64,000 nt of DNA. Origin: Hyphomicrobium_A sp963724945 (GTDB taxonomy: Bacteria; Pseudomonadota; Alphaproteobacteria; Rhizobiales; Hyphomicrobiaceae). This document shows positions 8,262 to 17,552 of the stretch, one piece after another. Numbering within the stretch: the stretch's first letter is position 1; each line of letters opens with the position of its first letter. The position numbers were made by a program, and so were the translations under genes. The DNA lies in the NCBI GenBank assembly GCA_963724945.1, contig CAVRWL010000003.1, positions 1,426,001 to 1,490,000 on the forward strand, written 5' to 3'. Below the pieces are notes generated by a model. It did not search any database. It was not told the origin of the DNA and saw only the letters and a list, made by a program, of their open reading frames with translations.

Positions 8262-9266
8262 TCAATCGGAGACAATACCGGTCAGCTTCAGGACCTCGTC
8301 GACCGCGAGCGTCGGCAGCAGCCGTCCGGCGCGCACCTCGGCCTCGAGCGCGGGCAACCTCTCGGCCACCTTGGGGTTCGACTTGAGGCTCGCCATCACG
8401 CGGTCGTTCAGCATCTCGCGCATCCATGCGACCGCCTGGCGCTGGCGGCGCAGCTGGAACTCCCCTGAGGCCTGCGTCTTGTGGCGGTGCTCGAGCACCT
8501 TGGCCCACAGCGCCTCGAGGCCCTTGTTCTCGCGGCCGGAGATGGTCACGACGGGCGGGGTCCACGTCGCCGACTGCGGCGCCAGGATCTGCAACGCAGC
8601 CCGGTACTCGGTCGCCGCGCGCTCGGCCCGGGTCACGTTGTCGCCGTCGGCCTTGTTGACGGCGATCATGTCGGCGATCTCGATGATCCCCTTCTTGATG
8701 CCCTGCAGATCGTCGCCGCCGCCCGGTAAGAGCAGCACCAGGAAGAAGTCGACCATGTCGGCCACCGCCACCTCCGATTGACCGACGCCGACGGTCTCGA
8801 CGATGACGATGTCGAACCCGGCAGCCTCGGCGAGTGCCATGGTCTCCCGCGTCTTGCGTGTGACGCCGCCGAGCGTCCCCGACGTGGGGGAAGGACGGAT
8901 GAAAGCGCCCGCTTCCTGCGCGAGACGGCTCATGCGCGTCTTGTCGCCGAGGATCGAGCCGCCGGTGCGCCGCGACGTCGGATCGACGGCGAGCACGGCG
9001 AGACGGTGGCCGGCGGCGATCAGGTTCAGCCCAAGCTGATCGATCGTCGTCGACTTGCCGACGCCCGGCACGCCCGTGACGCCGAGCCGCAGGGCGCGCC
9101 CCGTGAACGGCAGCAGCGCCTGCAAGAGCTCTTGCGCGAGCGCGGCGTGCTCGGGCTTGCTGCTTTCGATGAGCGTTATGGCGCGCGCGAGCATCGCCCT
9201 GTCGCCCGCGCGGACGCCGGAGACGTAGTCGCTGATTCTGGCGCCGCCTGCTGTGCGTCTTTGCAT
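8262..9266 (-). CDS. meaB: Methylmalonyl-CoA mutase-associated GTPase MeaB
   Basis: A G3E-type P-loop GTPase of 334 residues that gates cofactor loading and protects adenosylcobalamin-dependent methylmalonyl-CoA mutase. Walker A is GVPGVGKST, the Mg-binding region is VDPTSRRTGGSILGDKTRM, the switch region is ETVGVGQSE and the base-recognition motif is NKAD. ATG 9266 has GGAG eight bases upstream and is preferred to the TTG at 9290. The mutase genes are not in this window, as is often the case in Rhizobiales. Confidence 0.93.
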   Translation of the reverse strand: MQRRTAGGARISDYVSGVRAGDRAMLARAITLIESSKPEHAALAQELLQALLPFTGRALRLGVTGVPGVGKSTTIDQLGLNLIAAGHRLAVLAVDPTSRRTGGSILGDKTRMSRLAQEAGAFIRPSPTSGTLGGVTRKTRETMALAEAAGFDIVIVETVGVGQSEVAVADMVDFFLVLLLPGGGDDLQGIKKGIIEIADMIAVNKADGDNVTRAERAATEYRAALQILAPQSATWTPPVVTISGRENKGLEALWAKVLEHRHKTQASGEFQLRRQRQAVAWMREMLNDRVMASLKSNPKVAERLPALEAEVRAGRLLPTLAVDEVLKLTGIVSD

Positions 9267-9467
9267 CGGGCTCCGTCCGGTCGTCTGCAAGTCCGTGATA
9301 ATCGGAAGGAATCGGCTCTCGCAAGGCCGTCATGGGGCTGCCACGCGTCGCTGGCAAAGGTCCCGCGAGCAATTTGGAGTGGGAAAGTCGCGACTTGCCC
9401 CCTCAATGAGCCATTCTTAAGCTCTTCTGCAACGCAAGGGCGCGGCTATCGGCAAGAGGGGGCGCTA

Positions 9468-11108
9468 ATGCCGGATATCTCGAGCACACTCGTCTTCGCG
9501 TTCGTCGTCGTTGCCCTGCTGCTTGCCTATCTGCTCGCATGGCGCGCAACGCGCGGCCGCTCGCTCGTTGCAAGAGCGATCGTCCGCGGCGGCCTGCCGC
9601 TGCTGGTGGCGGCTCCGATCATCGCCGTCACGTTCATGACCGCGGAAGCCCCGCGCACGCTGGGGAAGATCGAGGGGCAGCTCTCCGCGCAGCCCCCGGA
9701 AGCAGCCGAGCCCACGATGCAGCCGGAGCCGACTCCCATGGCCACGCCGTGGCGGCCTGGCGTCGGCGCGCCGCTGGGCGGGGCACCGTTCGGCGCACCG
9801 CGGCTGCCGGGCGTGATGCCCACGCCCTTGGCGCCATCGGTGAGCATCCCTCCGAGCGTGGCGCCTGAGCTGAAGCCCCGTATCGTCCTGCCGCCTCCCG
9901 TGCCTGCGGCGCCGATGCCGGAGGCGCGCTCCGTGGCCCCGGCCGCACCGAGCGGCGCCGGTGCAGCGCAAGAGCCGAGTGGCGGCGCTGCGCCGCCGGC
10001 TCTCGATTTGCGCAGCGGCGGGGGAGCGCCAGCCGCATCGACGCCGGCCACGCCGCCGGCGGCAGCCGCGGAGGAAAATTCCGCCTGGGACGTGGTCCCG
10101 GTCTTCTACGGCACCGACCGCGCCGAGGAGCCGAACCCCAAGCGGCTTTCCTATAATGCGGAGCGCGCACACCGGCTCGAGCTCGGGCGCGCCCTCGTCA
10201 CCGTTCCCAAGATCCACCAGGTCCCGCAGATCGAGCGGCCGTGGGCCCTGCGCATCCCTTATTTCGACGTGACGATCTACGAGGAGGCCGAGGACCCCAA
10301 GAAGCATTTCACCATGCAGGAGATCAAGAAGCTCACACACGATGAGTTCCTGCGCTTGGTGCGCGAGCGTCTCGGCAGCTCGCAGCGCTACAAGGACCAC
10401 GCGATCGTCTTCGTGCATGGCTACAACACGTCGTTCGATCACGCGGTCTATCGCACCGCGCAGATCGCCTACGACTTGAAATTCGACGGGGCGGCGTTCC
10501 TCTACAGCTGGCCGTCCGGCGGTGCCGTCGCGAGCTACACCTACGACCGGGAGAGTGCCGAGGCGTCGGAGCCCTATCTGCGCCAGTTCCTCGACCTCGT
10601 CATCAAGGAGACGGGTGCCAAGTCGATCAGCATCATCGCCCACAGCATGGGCAACCAGCCGCTGCTCGATGTGCTGAAGGATATGAAGGCAGCGGCGCCG
10701 GAGGGCGTCGAGATTTCACAGATCATCATGGCCGCGCCCGACGTCGACGCCGACAATTTCGTCAATCTGGCGCGCAGGATCGAGGGATTTGCCAAGGGTG
10801 TGACGCTCTATGCCGCCTCCAACGACCGCGCCCTCACCATCTCGCGCAACTTCTGGCAGCACCCGCGCGCCGGCGACGTGCTGGCCACGGGCCCGCTCAT
10901 CATGCCGGGCATCGATACGATCGATGTCACCGCGGCCAGCACCGATGTCTTCGCTCTCAACCACTCGGACTATGCCGAGAACAACAATCTCTTGCGCGAC
11001 ATCGGCAAGTTGATCCTGAGCGGCTTGCGTCCGCCAGATCAGCGGTTTCCGAACCTCAAGAAGGTCACCACCGCCCGCGGCGACTACTGGCGCTACACGG
11101 TGCCCTGA
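9468..11108 (+). CDS. DUF900 alpha/beta hydrolase with Pro/Ala-rich linker (first copy)
   Basis: 546 residues. Two N-terminal membrane segments (about 5-22 and 38-55) are followed by a ~150-residue Pro/Ala/Gly low-complexity linker and a C-terminal DUF900 alpha/beta-hydrolase domain (about 205-520). The nucleophile elbow is IAHSMGN, with the oxyanion strand VFVHGYNTS; DVDAD and the late NHSDYA probably supply the acid and histidine. It is likely membrane-anchored with the hydrolase on the periplasmic side. The substrate is unknown (a lipase or esterase by fold). The start at 9468 has AAGAGGGGG upstream. The next gene is a paralogue with a nearly identical hydrolase domain. Confidence 0.82.
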   Translation: MPDISSTLVFAFVVVALLLAYLLAWRATRGRSLVARAIVRGGLPLLVAAPIIAVTFMTAEAPRTLGKIEGQLSAQPPEAAEPTMQPEPTPMATPWRPGVGAPLGGAPFGAPRLPGVMPTPLAPSVSIPPSVAPELKPRIVLPPPVPAAPMPEARSVAPAAPSGAGAAQEPSGGAAPPALDLRSGGGAPAASTPATPPAAAAEENSAWDVVPVFYGTDRAEEPNPKRLSYNAERAHRLELGRALVTVPKIHQVPQIERPWALRIPYFDVTIYEEAEDPKKHFTMQEIKKLTHDEFLRLVRERLGSSQRYKDHAIVFVHGYNTSFDHAVYRTAQIAYDLKFDGAAFLYSWPSGGAVASYTYDRESAEASEPYLRQFLDLVIKETGAKSISIIAHSMGNQPLLDVLKDMKAAAPEGVEISQIIMAAPDVDADNFVNLARRIEGFAKGVTLYAASNDRALTISRNFWQHPRAGDVLATGPLIMPGIDTIDVTAASTDVFALNHSDYAENNNLLRDIGKLILSGLRPPDQRFPNLKKVTTARGDYWRYTVP

Positions 11109-11160
11109 TGAGGCCACAGGCCTCGTGGAATGTTGGTGACGGAGGGTGGGAGGATAGCCC

Positions 11161-13569
11161 GTGCGCGCGCGTCAAAGGACCGTTTCGGTCACCTTTCTGC
11201 TGATCGTGCTGCTCACCGTTTGCGCCCGCAACGAGGCGCAAGCGATCGATCGCTGGCCGCCATGGCAAAGCTATGGAGAGGCCGAGCAGAGCGCGCGCGC
11301 CCACCACAAGCGCGCCCCCAAGCAGGCCGAGATCGATGCGCTCAATCGCAAGGTCGAGGAGCTGCGTGCGGCGGGCAAGGGCGCCGAGGCGATCCCGGTC
11401 GCCGCGCGCGCGCTCGCTCTCACCGAGCGCCGCCATGGAGCCAACGATGCCGCGACGGCGGCAGCGCTCACGACGCTCGCCGATCTATTGATCGCGCAGA
11501 ACCGGCTGAAAGATGCCGAGCCGCTGCTGAAGCGCGCACTCGCGATCCGCGAGAAGGCGAAGAGCGGCGGCGGCGACGTTGCCCAGGCGCTCGACAACCT
11601 CGCTGCGCTTTATGTCAAAGAGGGGCGCGAGACCGACGCCAAGCCGCTACGGGAGCGGTCGGGCGCACTGCGCGGCAAGCCGCAGGATAAGGCGCAGGAA
11701 GCTGCCAAGCCGGCAGAGAAGGCGCGGGAAGAAGCGGCCAGACAGGAGGCAGCAAGACAGGAAGCAGCAAGGAAGGCCGAGGCTGAAGCGGCCCGCGAGC
11801 AGGCGGCCCGCCAGCAGGAGATGAAGGCGCAGGAAGCGGCCAAGGAAAAGCTAAGCGCTCCGCCCGCCGCAGCGGCGACACCGCCCGCTGCAGCCGCGCC
11901 CAAGGCCGAGGAGAGCTCGGGGGCTTCGCCTGCCGGCGGCGCCATGTCCGAGGACGCGATAAAGCGTGAAGCGGAGCCCGCCCACGTCCACAAGAAGGCG
12001 CGCGCCTTCGCACGCAAGGCGGCGCCCTCGCCGGCCGCGCGCGGTGGCGGCGCCCCCGGGCCCGCGCAATCCGGCGCAGCCCCATCAGAAGAATCGGCGC
12101 CCGCACCGCCCGCCGCCGAAGCCGCGCCCATGGCGATGCCGCCACCGGACACATTCCGCACGATGGGGCCACCGGTTCCCGCGACGGCACCGGCCTCACC
12201 GTCCGGCGGCAGCGCCGCAGCAACGCCGGAACCCGCGCCGCAAGGCGCACAAGCACCCGCGGCCGCAGGCCCAAGCGAGCCTTCCACGCAACCCGAAGTC
12301 CCCGAAGGCGGGGGCGGCGGAGGTATCCCTGGGGTGATGCCGCGCCTCGCGCTTCCGCCTTCGACCGGTGTGCCGATGCCGGCCCCCCCGCCGGGATTGA
12401 CACCGACGCTTAAACCGGGCGCGGGCCCCGCCCCGGCGCTCATCCCGCCGCCGGCACAGCCGGCTCCACCCGCCGCCGCCGTGGCTCCCAATCCCAATCC
12501 GCCGGCCGCGGCTGCCGCAAAGAAGGATCAGACCGGATGGGACGTGGTGCCGGTGTTCTACGGCACCGACCGTGCCGAGGAGCCGAACCCCAAGCGGATC
12601 TCCTACAGCTCCGACCGCGGACACCGCCTCGAGCTCGGGCGTGCGCTCGTCACCGTCCCCAAAATCCACGAGGTGCCGCAGGTCGAGCGGCCGTGGGCGA
12701 TCCGCATCCCGTATTTCGACGTAACGATCTACCAGCAGGCCGAGGACCCCAACAAACATTTCACCATGCAGGAGATCAAGAAGCTGTCCAAGGAGGACTT
12801 CCTCAAGCTCGTGCGCGCGCGTCTCGGCGGCTCGCAGCGCTTCAAGGACCAGGCGCTGGTATTCGTGCACGGCTACAACACGTCGTTCGACAATGCGGTC
12901 TACCGCACTGCGCAGATCGCCTATGACCTGAAGTTCGACGGTGCGCCGTTCCTCTACAGCTGGCCCTCGGGCGGCGCCGTTGCGAGCTACACCTACGACC
13001 GGGAGAGCGCGGAGGCCTCCAGGCCCTACATGCGCAAGTTCCTCGATCTGGTGGTGAAGGAGACCGGCGCGAAGAAGGTGAGCATCATCGCCCACAGCAT
13101 GGGCAACCAGCCGCTCCTCGACGTGCTGAAGGATATGAAGGCAGCGGCGCCGGAGGGCGTCGAGATCAGCCAGGTAATCCTCGCCGCGCCCGACGTCGAC
13201 GCCGACAGCTTCGCCGAGCTCGCGCAAGCGATTAAGGGCCTCGCCAAGGGCGTTACGCTCTACGCCGCCTCCAATGACCGCGCGCTTGAGGTCTCGCGCA
13301 ACTTCTGGGGTCACTATCGCGCGGGCGACGTTCCCGCCAGCGGGCCGCTCGTCATTCCCGGCGTCGACACGATCGACGTCACCGCACTGAGCACGGACGC
13401 CTTCGCGATCAATCACTCCGACTACGCTCAGAAGAACGAGCTCCTGAAGGACATCGGCGAGCTGCTGCTGACCGGGCTGCGCCCGCCCGATGAGCGAGCC
13501 TTGAGACCAGAGCGCGTTAAAAGCGCGAAGGGCGCCTATTGGCGCTACGAGGCCCGCTCGGGGCCGTAG
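11161..13569 (+). CDS. Secreted TPR + DUF900 alpha/beta hydrolase (second copy)
   Basis: 802 residues. It has a GTG start (GGAGGGTGGGAGG upstream) and a signal peptide ending NEAQA. A TPR-like helical region (about 45-165; repeats AATAAALTTLADLLIAQN and AQALDNLAALYVKEGR) is followed by an Ala/Glu/Arg coiled stretch, ~200 residues of Pro/Ala/Gly linker, and a DUF900 domain (about 460-795) that is highly similar to the preceding gene, including IAHSMGN, VFVHGYNTS and TYDRESAEAS. The tandem duplication with different N-terminal modules suggests a shared substrate but separate partners: TPRs for protein contacts here, membrane segments in the first copy. The intergenic gap is 52 bases. Confidence 0.82.
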   Translation: MRARQRTVSVTFLLIVLLTVCARNEAQAIDRWPPWQSYGEAEQSARAHHKRAPKQAEIDALNRKVEELRAAGKGAEAIPVAARALALTERRHGANDAATAAALTTLADLLIAQNRLKDAEPLLKRALAIREKAKSGGGDVAQALDNLAALYVKEGRETDAKPLRERSGALRGKPQDKAQEAAKPAEKAREEAARQEAARQEAARKAEAEAAREQAARQQEMKAQEAAKEKLSAPPAAAATPPAAAAPKAEESSGASPAGGAMSEDAIKREAEPAHVHKKARAFARKAAPSPAARGGGAPGPAQSGAAPSEESAPAPPAAEAAPMAMPPPDTFRTMGPPVPATAPASPSGGSAAATPEPAPQGAQAPAAAGPSEPSTQPEVPEGGGGGGIPGVMPRLALPPSTGVPMPAPPPGLTPTLKPGAGPAPALIPPPAQPAPPAAAVAPNPNPPAAAAAKKDQTGWDVVPVFYGTDRAEEPNPKRISYSSDRGHRLELGRALVTVPKIHEVPQVERPWAIRIPYFDVTIYQQAEDPNKHFTMQEIKKLSKEDFLKLVRARLGGSQRFKDQALVFVHGYNTSFDNAVYRTAQIAYDLKFDGAPFLYSWPSGGAVASYTYDRESAEASRPYMRKFLDLVVKETGAKKVSIIAHSMGNQPLLDVLKDMKAAAPEGVEISQVILAAPDVDADSFAELAQAIKGLAKGVTLYAASNDRALEVSRNFWGHYRAGDVPASGPLVIPGVDTIDVTALSTDAFAINHSDYAQKNELLKDIGELLLTGLRPPDERALRPERVKSAKGAYWRYEARSGP

Positions 13570-13658
13570 GGCACGCTCCAACGATTCATTTACCAACGCT
13601 TGCGACACTCGCTGAAAGGACGGCTGCGCATTCGCGGGCCGCGAGGTGACGCGTGCGT

Positions 13659-14228
13659 ATGATTGCATATTGGCTTACCGGATCTCGGCTTGCGCGCGAG
13701 GCCTGCACCTTGGCGTCCCCCCGGCCGCTGCAGCAGGGCTTCATCGCGCTCGTTGCCTTGGCGAGCGCCGCCGCCCTCGCCCCCGCATCTGCCGCCGGCC
13801 AGATGAAGGTCGACGCTGGCGGCGGCGACGTCCTCGATCTGCACTCTGCGCGCGGGATGGCAGCGACCAATCCCCTCGTGCGAGAGATATTGGCCGCCCA
13901 TCCCGACCAGTTCGTGGTGATCTGCGTTGCCGGCTGCAACGGCAAGACACGGATCGTGCAGCTATTGCCAAAGCCCGTCATCGGCCGCGCGGCCGAGAAC
14001 GTGCCGAGCGCCGCCTCCATGAACAACGGGGTCTACGGGCCGCCGCTGCCGAGTAAGGCGCAGCGCGCCACGGATCTCGACGAGGCCGATGACGTCGTCT
14101 GCATGGCCGGGTGCATCGGGCGCCCCGGCAAGGTCTTGCAGCGCATCACTGACCTGCCTTCGCCCGCGCGGGTCACGCCCAAGGCGCATGGGCACAAGCA
14201 GAGCAAGCCGCTCGACGTTCTGCCTTGA
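13659..14228 (+). CDS. Secreted protein with paired CxAGCxG motifs
   Basis: 189 residues from ATG 13659 (SD GAGGTGA nine bases upstream); GTG 13653 is the alternative. A signal-type hydrophobic stretch (FIALVALASAAALAPASAAG) precedes the mature domain. Two matching motifs, CVAGCNG and CMAGCIG, lie about 65 residues apart, each in an IC/VC-x-x-GC-x-G context, suggesting a duplicated half-domain or a four-cysteine metal or disulfide site. The family is not recognised. The C-terminus is basic and His/Lys-containing (HGHKQSK). It follows the DUF900 pair at 89 bases. Confidence 0.6.
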   Translation: MIAYWLTGSRLAREACTLASPRPLQQGFIALVALASAAALAPASAAGQMKVDAGGGDVLDLHSARGMAATNPLVREILAAHPDQFVVICVAGCNGKTRIVQLLPKPVIGRAAENVPSAASMNNGVYGPPLPSKAQRATDLDEADDVVCMAGCIGRPGKVLQRITDLPSPARVTPKAHGHKQSKPLDVLP

Positions 14229-14250
14229 ATGGCGCTGGGACTCGCGCGCG

Positions 14251-15189
14251 CTACTCCCCGATGAGCTTCTTCACCTCGTCGTACGACGAGACCTTGTAGA
14301 CCAGTCCGTTCTTGATGAAGTACAGCCACTCGAGCTTGTCGCTCGCGGCAAGATCCTCCGGCGTGACCGAGTTGATCGCGAGATTCTGCTGATTGTAGAA
14401 CGTGACCGCGACGGCCTTGGCCTCCTCGGGCGTCAAGTAGCTCCAGTCCTCGTCGGTCTGGGGAAGCCGCGAAAGGGCTTCTTTGTCGAATACGACCTGG
14501 TTGAGGACGGAGCCCGGGAGCTGACCGTTCTTTATGTACTCCATGATCGCCTCGAAGAAGCCGAGCTGCACGAGGCCCGAGCAGATGAACTCGTTGGGCG
14601 GCGACCATTGGCGGTCCTGGAAGCTCTCGATCGTCTGCTTCTTGCCGCGCACGCTGCGCTCCACGCCGAACCACAACGTGCGCGCCAGATGCCCGATGGC
14701 CCAGTAATCGTAGGTGGCCTTGATCTTGTCGAGCAGCACGCCGCGCACGCGGCTCTGCTTCGTCTCGTCGAACCACGGCCTCTTGACGCGTTTGATCGCA
14801 AGGAAGGTGCTCTTGTCCGCGATGTAATCGCGCAAGTCCGTGAGATCGACGCCGCCGGTGCCGGCCTCGATGACGAAGGTGTTGTTGACGCCGGTGTCGA
14901 ACTGCGGCCCGGTGAAGATCATCGCCGCGTGCGAGAACGGGGAGTTGGTCGCCCAGCGGATGAGCCAGGACGCAAGGTCCCCGTCGCGCCGGGTCAGCAC
15001 CACGTCGGCGCGCTCCAGATAGGAGCCGGCGAGAAAGTCCTCCACCGGCATCGGCCAGGTCTCGGGTGCCGCCTCGGCGGACGGGCTGACCGGGGGCACC
15101 GGTGCGGGCGCGCTGACGGCGAATGTGGTGCCGACGACGGCCGTCAGCCCCAGGATGCCCAGGATCGCTGCAACAACATAGCGTTTCAT
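14251..15189 (-). CDS. YiiX-like permuted papain-fold (NlpC/P60 superfamily) hydrolase
   Basis: 312 residues, signal-anchored (RYVVAAILGILGLTAVVGTTFAVS). The YiiX/YebB (peptidase C92) pattern is present: an early Asp-His context (ERADVVLTRRDGDLASWLIRWATNSPFSHAAMI, broken over residues ~60-95) with the histidine in NSPFSHAAM, and the catalytic cysteine later in NEFICSGLVQ, the circularly permuted order. Members act on amide or thioester bonds in the envelope, and the exact substrate is unknown. ATG 15189 has GAGAGGGGG upstream. A much longer antisense reading of the hisZ region in this frame was ignored. Confidence 0.78.
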   Translation of the reverse strand: MKRYVVAAILGILGLTAVVGTTFAVSAPAPVPPVSPSAEAAPETWPMPVEDFLAGSYLERADVVLTRRDGDLASWLIRWATNSPFSHAAMIFTGPQFDTGVNNTFVIEAGTGGVDLTDLRDYIADKSTFLAIKRVKRPWFDETKQSRVRGVLLDKIKATYDYWAIGHLARTLWFGVERSVRGKKQTIESFQDRQWSPPNEFICSGLVQLGFFEAIMEYIKNGQLPGSVLNQVVFDKEALSRLPQTDEDWSYLTPEEAKAVAVTFYNQQNLAINSVTPEDLAASDKLEWLYFIKNGLVYKVSSYDEVKKLIGE

Positions 15190-15351
15190 GATCGGTCCCC
15201 CTCTCGAAACCGAGATCTCAAACGACGCCCGATGAGGGCCGGCAACCGGCGCATCATACTTTGTTAACGGGCGATTTCCAGGAGCCCTGACGGCGTCATT
15301 GGCCTTGCCCGCGCGCGCGGCCTGCTCCAAAAGGTCGAGCCTTAACCGTGG

Positions 15352-16539
15352 GTGAGCGAAGTGGACGCGCCGCCGGCAAATTTCGAGGCCCTCGAGGCCC
15401 AAGCTCGCACGCTCCTCGCCGTGTTCATTGCGGCGGGGCACGAGGCCGTGGCGCCACCCATCATTCAGCCGGCCGGCGTCTTTCTCGACGTGCTTGGCGA
15501 GGGGCTCAGGGCCCGCACCTACGTGTTCACCGACCTCAATGGGGAAGAATTGTGCCTGCGTCCCGACCTGACGGTGCCGACCTGTCGTCTCTATCTTCAG
15601 CGCCAGCGCGTTGCCGGTCAGCACGCCCGCTATTGCTACAATGGGCCGGCGTTCCGCTTTCAGCCCGCTGGCGCCGACGCGAGCCACCCGCGCGAGTTCC
15701 GCCAGGCGGGCATCGAGACCTTCGGGATAGAGGACCGCGAGGAGGCCGAGGCGCAAACGCTCGTCCTCGTGGTGACGGCGCTGCGCCAGGCCGGCTTGCG
15801 CGCCTGGAGCTTGCGCATCGGCGACCTCGGGCTGTTCGAGGCCGTGCTCAACGCCGCCGAGATGCCCGAGCGGTGGCGCCGGCGCCTGCGCCATCAGTTC
15901 TGGCGCTCTGACGCCTTTCGCGGGGAGCTGAAGCGGTTGACGACCAGCCCGGCGCGCTCGGCCGCCGCACTTCCGCGCGCCCTCATCGAGGCGCTCAATC
16001 CCGAGGACCGCAAGCGCGCGCAGGCTCTCGTCGGCGAGCATCTCGACGAGAATGGCATCGAGGTCATCGGCGCGCGCTCGCTGGCCGAGATCACGGAGGG
16101 CCTGCTCGCGATCGCTGCCGACACCAAGGCCGAGCCGCTCAAGCCGGAGATGGCCGCCATGATCGAAGGCTACCTCGGCGTGCGCACGCGCGCCGATCAG
16201 GTGGCAGCCAAGGTGCGCGAGCTCATTGGCAAGAGAGAGCCCCCCGGCATCGCCGCCGCGCTCGCGGCATTCGAGCGGCGCAGCGCGATTCTGGAGGAGA
16301 GCGGTCTCGCCATGTCGCAGGTGCCGTTCTCCGGCGAGTTCGGCCGCAACGTCGCCTACTACACGGGCTTCGTGTTCGAGGTCATGGCGCCATCGCTCGG
16401 GCCCGGGAGCCCCGTCGCCGGCGGCGGCCGTTACGACGGCCTCCTGAAAGCGGTCGGCGCGCCGTTCGACGTCCCCGCCGTCGGTGCCGCGATCCATACC
16501 GAGCGCCTGCTCGCGGCCGTGCGCGAGGGCTCGCGATGA
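15352..16539 (+). CDS. hisZ: ATP phosphoribosyltransferase regulatory subunit HisZ
   Basis: 395 residues resembling the catalytic core of histidyl-tRNA synthetase but lacking the anticodon-binding domain. Motif-2-like LCLRPDLTVPTCRLYL and the glycine-rich YYTGFVFEVMA / GGGRYDGLL segments are conserved. HisZ associates with short-form HisG to make the octameric first enzyme of histidine synthesis and transmits histidine feedback. GTG 15352 is the start. The stop overlaps the hisG start by four bases (ATGA), indicating translational coupling. Confidence 0.93.
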   Translation: MSEVDAPPANFEALEAQARTLLAVFIAAGHEAVAPPIIQPAGVFLDVLGEGLRARTYVFTDLNGEELCLRPDLTVPTCRLYLQRQRVAGQHARYCYNGPAFRFQPAGADASHPREFRQAGIETFGIEDREEAEAQTLVLVVTALRQAGLRAWSLRIGDLGLFEAVLNAAEMPERWRRRLRHQFWRSDAFRGELKRLTTSPARSAAALPRALIEALNPEDRKRAQALVGEHLDENGIEVIGARSLAEITEGLLAIAADTKAEPLKPEMAAMIEGYLGVRTRADQVAAKVRELIGKREPPGIAAALAAFERRSAILEESGLAMSQVPFSGEFGRNVAYYTGFVFEVMAPSLGPGSPVAGGGRYDGLLKAVGAPFDVPAVGAAIHTERLLAAVREGSR

Positions 16540-17249
16540 CCGCTGCCCTCATATTCGCCGTGCCCTCGAAGGGCCGCCTCATGGAGCAGACGGCGGAGTT
16601 CCTCGCCGCGGCCGGGCTCAAGCTGAAGAAGGTCGGGCACGATCGCGGCTATCGCGGGGAGATCGAAGGCCTCGACAGCATCGACGTGGCGTTCGTATCG
16701 GCGTCGGAAATCGTCGCCGAGCTCAACCGCGGACGCGCGCACCTGGGCGTCACGGGCGAGGATCTCGTGCGCGAGAACATCGCCGATGCGGCGACGCGCG
16801 TCGCCTTCCTCAAAGAGTTGGGCTTCGGCCGCGCCGACGTGGTCGTGGCCGTGCCGAGGTGCTGGATCGACGTGGCCGAGGTCGTCGACTTGGCCACGGC
16901 GGCGATCGCCTTCCGCCGCGCCCACGGCCGTCCGATCCGCGTTGCAACCAAATACGTGAACCTGACGCGGCGGTTTTTCGCCAAGAACGGCCTCACCGAC
17001 TACCGCATCGTGGAAAGCCTCGGCGCGACCGAGGGAACGCCCGCCGCCGGAACTGCGGAGATCGTCGTCGACATCACGACCACGGGCGCCACGCTTGCCG
17101 CCAACGGCCTGAAAGTGCTCAGCGACGGCGTCATCTTGCGGTCGCAAGCCAATCTTGTCGCCTCCAAGGCGGCACCCTGGCCGCCGGAGGCGATCGTCGC
17201 CCGCGACGCGCTGCTGCGGCGGCTCGGCATCGTGGCGGTCGGCGACTAG
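16536..17249 (+). CDS. hisG: ATP phosphoribosyltransferase, short form HisG
   Basis: 237 residues, the short form lacking the C-terminal ACT-like regulatory domain, which is consistent with needing HisZ. Recognisable pieces are FAVPSKGRLMEQT at the start, the ATKYVNLTRRFF segment and the phosphoribosyl loop EIVVDITTTGATLAAN. It condenses ATP and PRPP in the committed step of histidine biosynthesis. It overlaps hisZ by four bases. A palindromic repeat lies downstream. Confidence 0.94.
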   Translation: MTAALIFAVPSKGRLMEQTAEFLAAAGLKLKKVGHDRGYRGEIEGLDSIDVAFVSASEIVAELNRGRAHLGVTGEDLVRENIADAATRVAFLKELGFGRADVVVAVPRCWIDVAEVVDLATAAIAFRRAHGRPIRVATKYVNLTRRFFAKNGLTDYRIVESLGATEGTPAAGTAEIVVDITTTGATLAANGLKVLSDGVILRSQANLVASKAAPWPPEAIVARDALLRRLGIVAVGD

Positions 17250-17306
17250 ACACGGTTGACATCGAGCCCGTTGCCAGTCCCGCGCCAGAAGCACTTGCTG
17301 AAGCTT

Positions 17307-17400
17307 GCGTGGGTCCCGCCCTTCGGCGGGATGACGTCGAAAGAAGGCAAACGGCTTGCGCACCCACAACCGTCATCCCGGCGCAGGCCGGGACCCACGC
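17307..17400. repeat. Palindromic intergenic repeat, copy 1
   Basis: Two hairpins facing each other: CCCGCC-CTTC-GGCGGG inside 17307-17337 and CCCGGC-GCAG-GCCGGG inside 17371-17400. The flanks GCGTGGGTCCCG / CGGGATGACG of the first are the reverse complement of CGTCATCCCG / CGGGACCCACGC of the second, so the unit is also one large inverted repeat. It sits between the convergent hisG and HlyD genes. The same unit recurs at 37698-37784. The rest of the 300-base gap has no gene. Confidence 0.85.
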
Positions 17401-17552
17401 CAGTCTCCGCGAGGACGAACGTGGAGTTGGAAGATGCGAGAGCCCCAGCCTCCGCCCGCCGGCTCAATCGATGACAAGGCGACTTTAGAGATCGGCGAAA
17501 GCCGCCGGTCTCGGAGGATGCGTCCGACACCGGCGGCAACGTGCGATGAAGC

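Noticed and set aside
12196..13668. Long minus-strand open frame opposite the second DUF900 gene
   Set aside because: Antisense shadow in GC-rich coding DNA; no start signal or family, and the plus frame carries the intact hydrolase.
14251..16497. A 748-codon minus-strand open frame covering the hisZ region
   Set aside because: Only its C-terminal 312 codons (the YiiX-like protein, start 15189) make sense; the rest is the antisense of hisZ, which is unmistakable on the plus strand.
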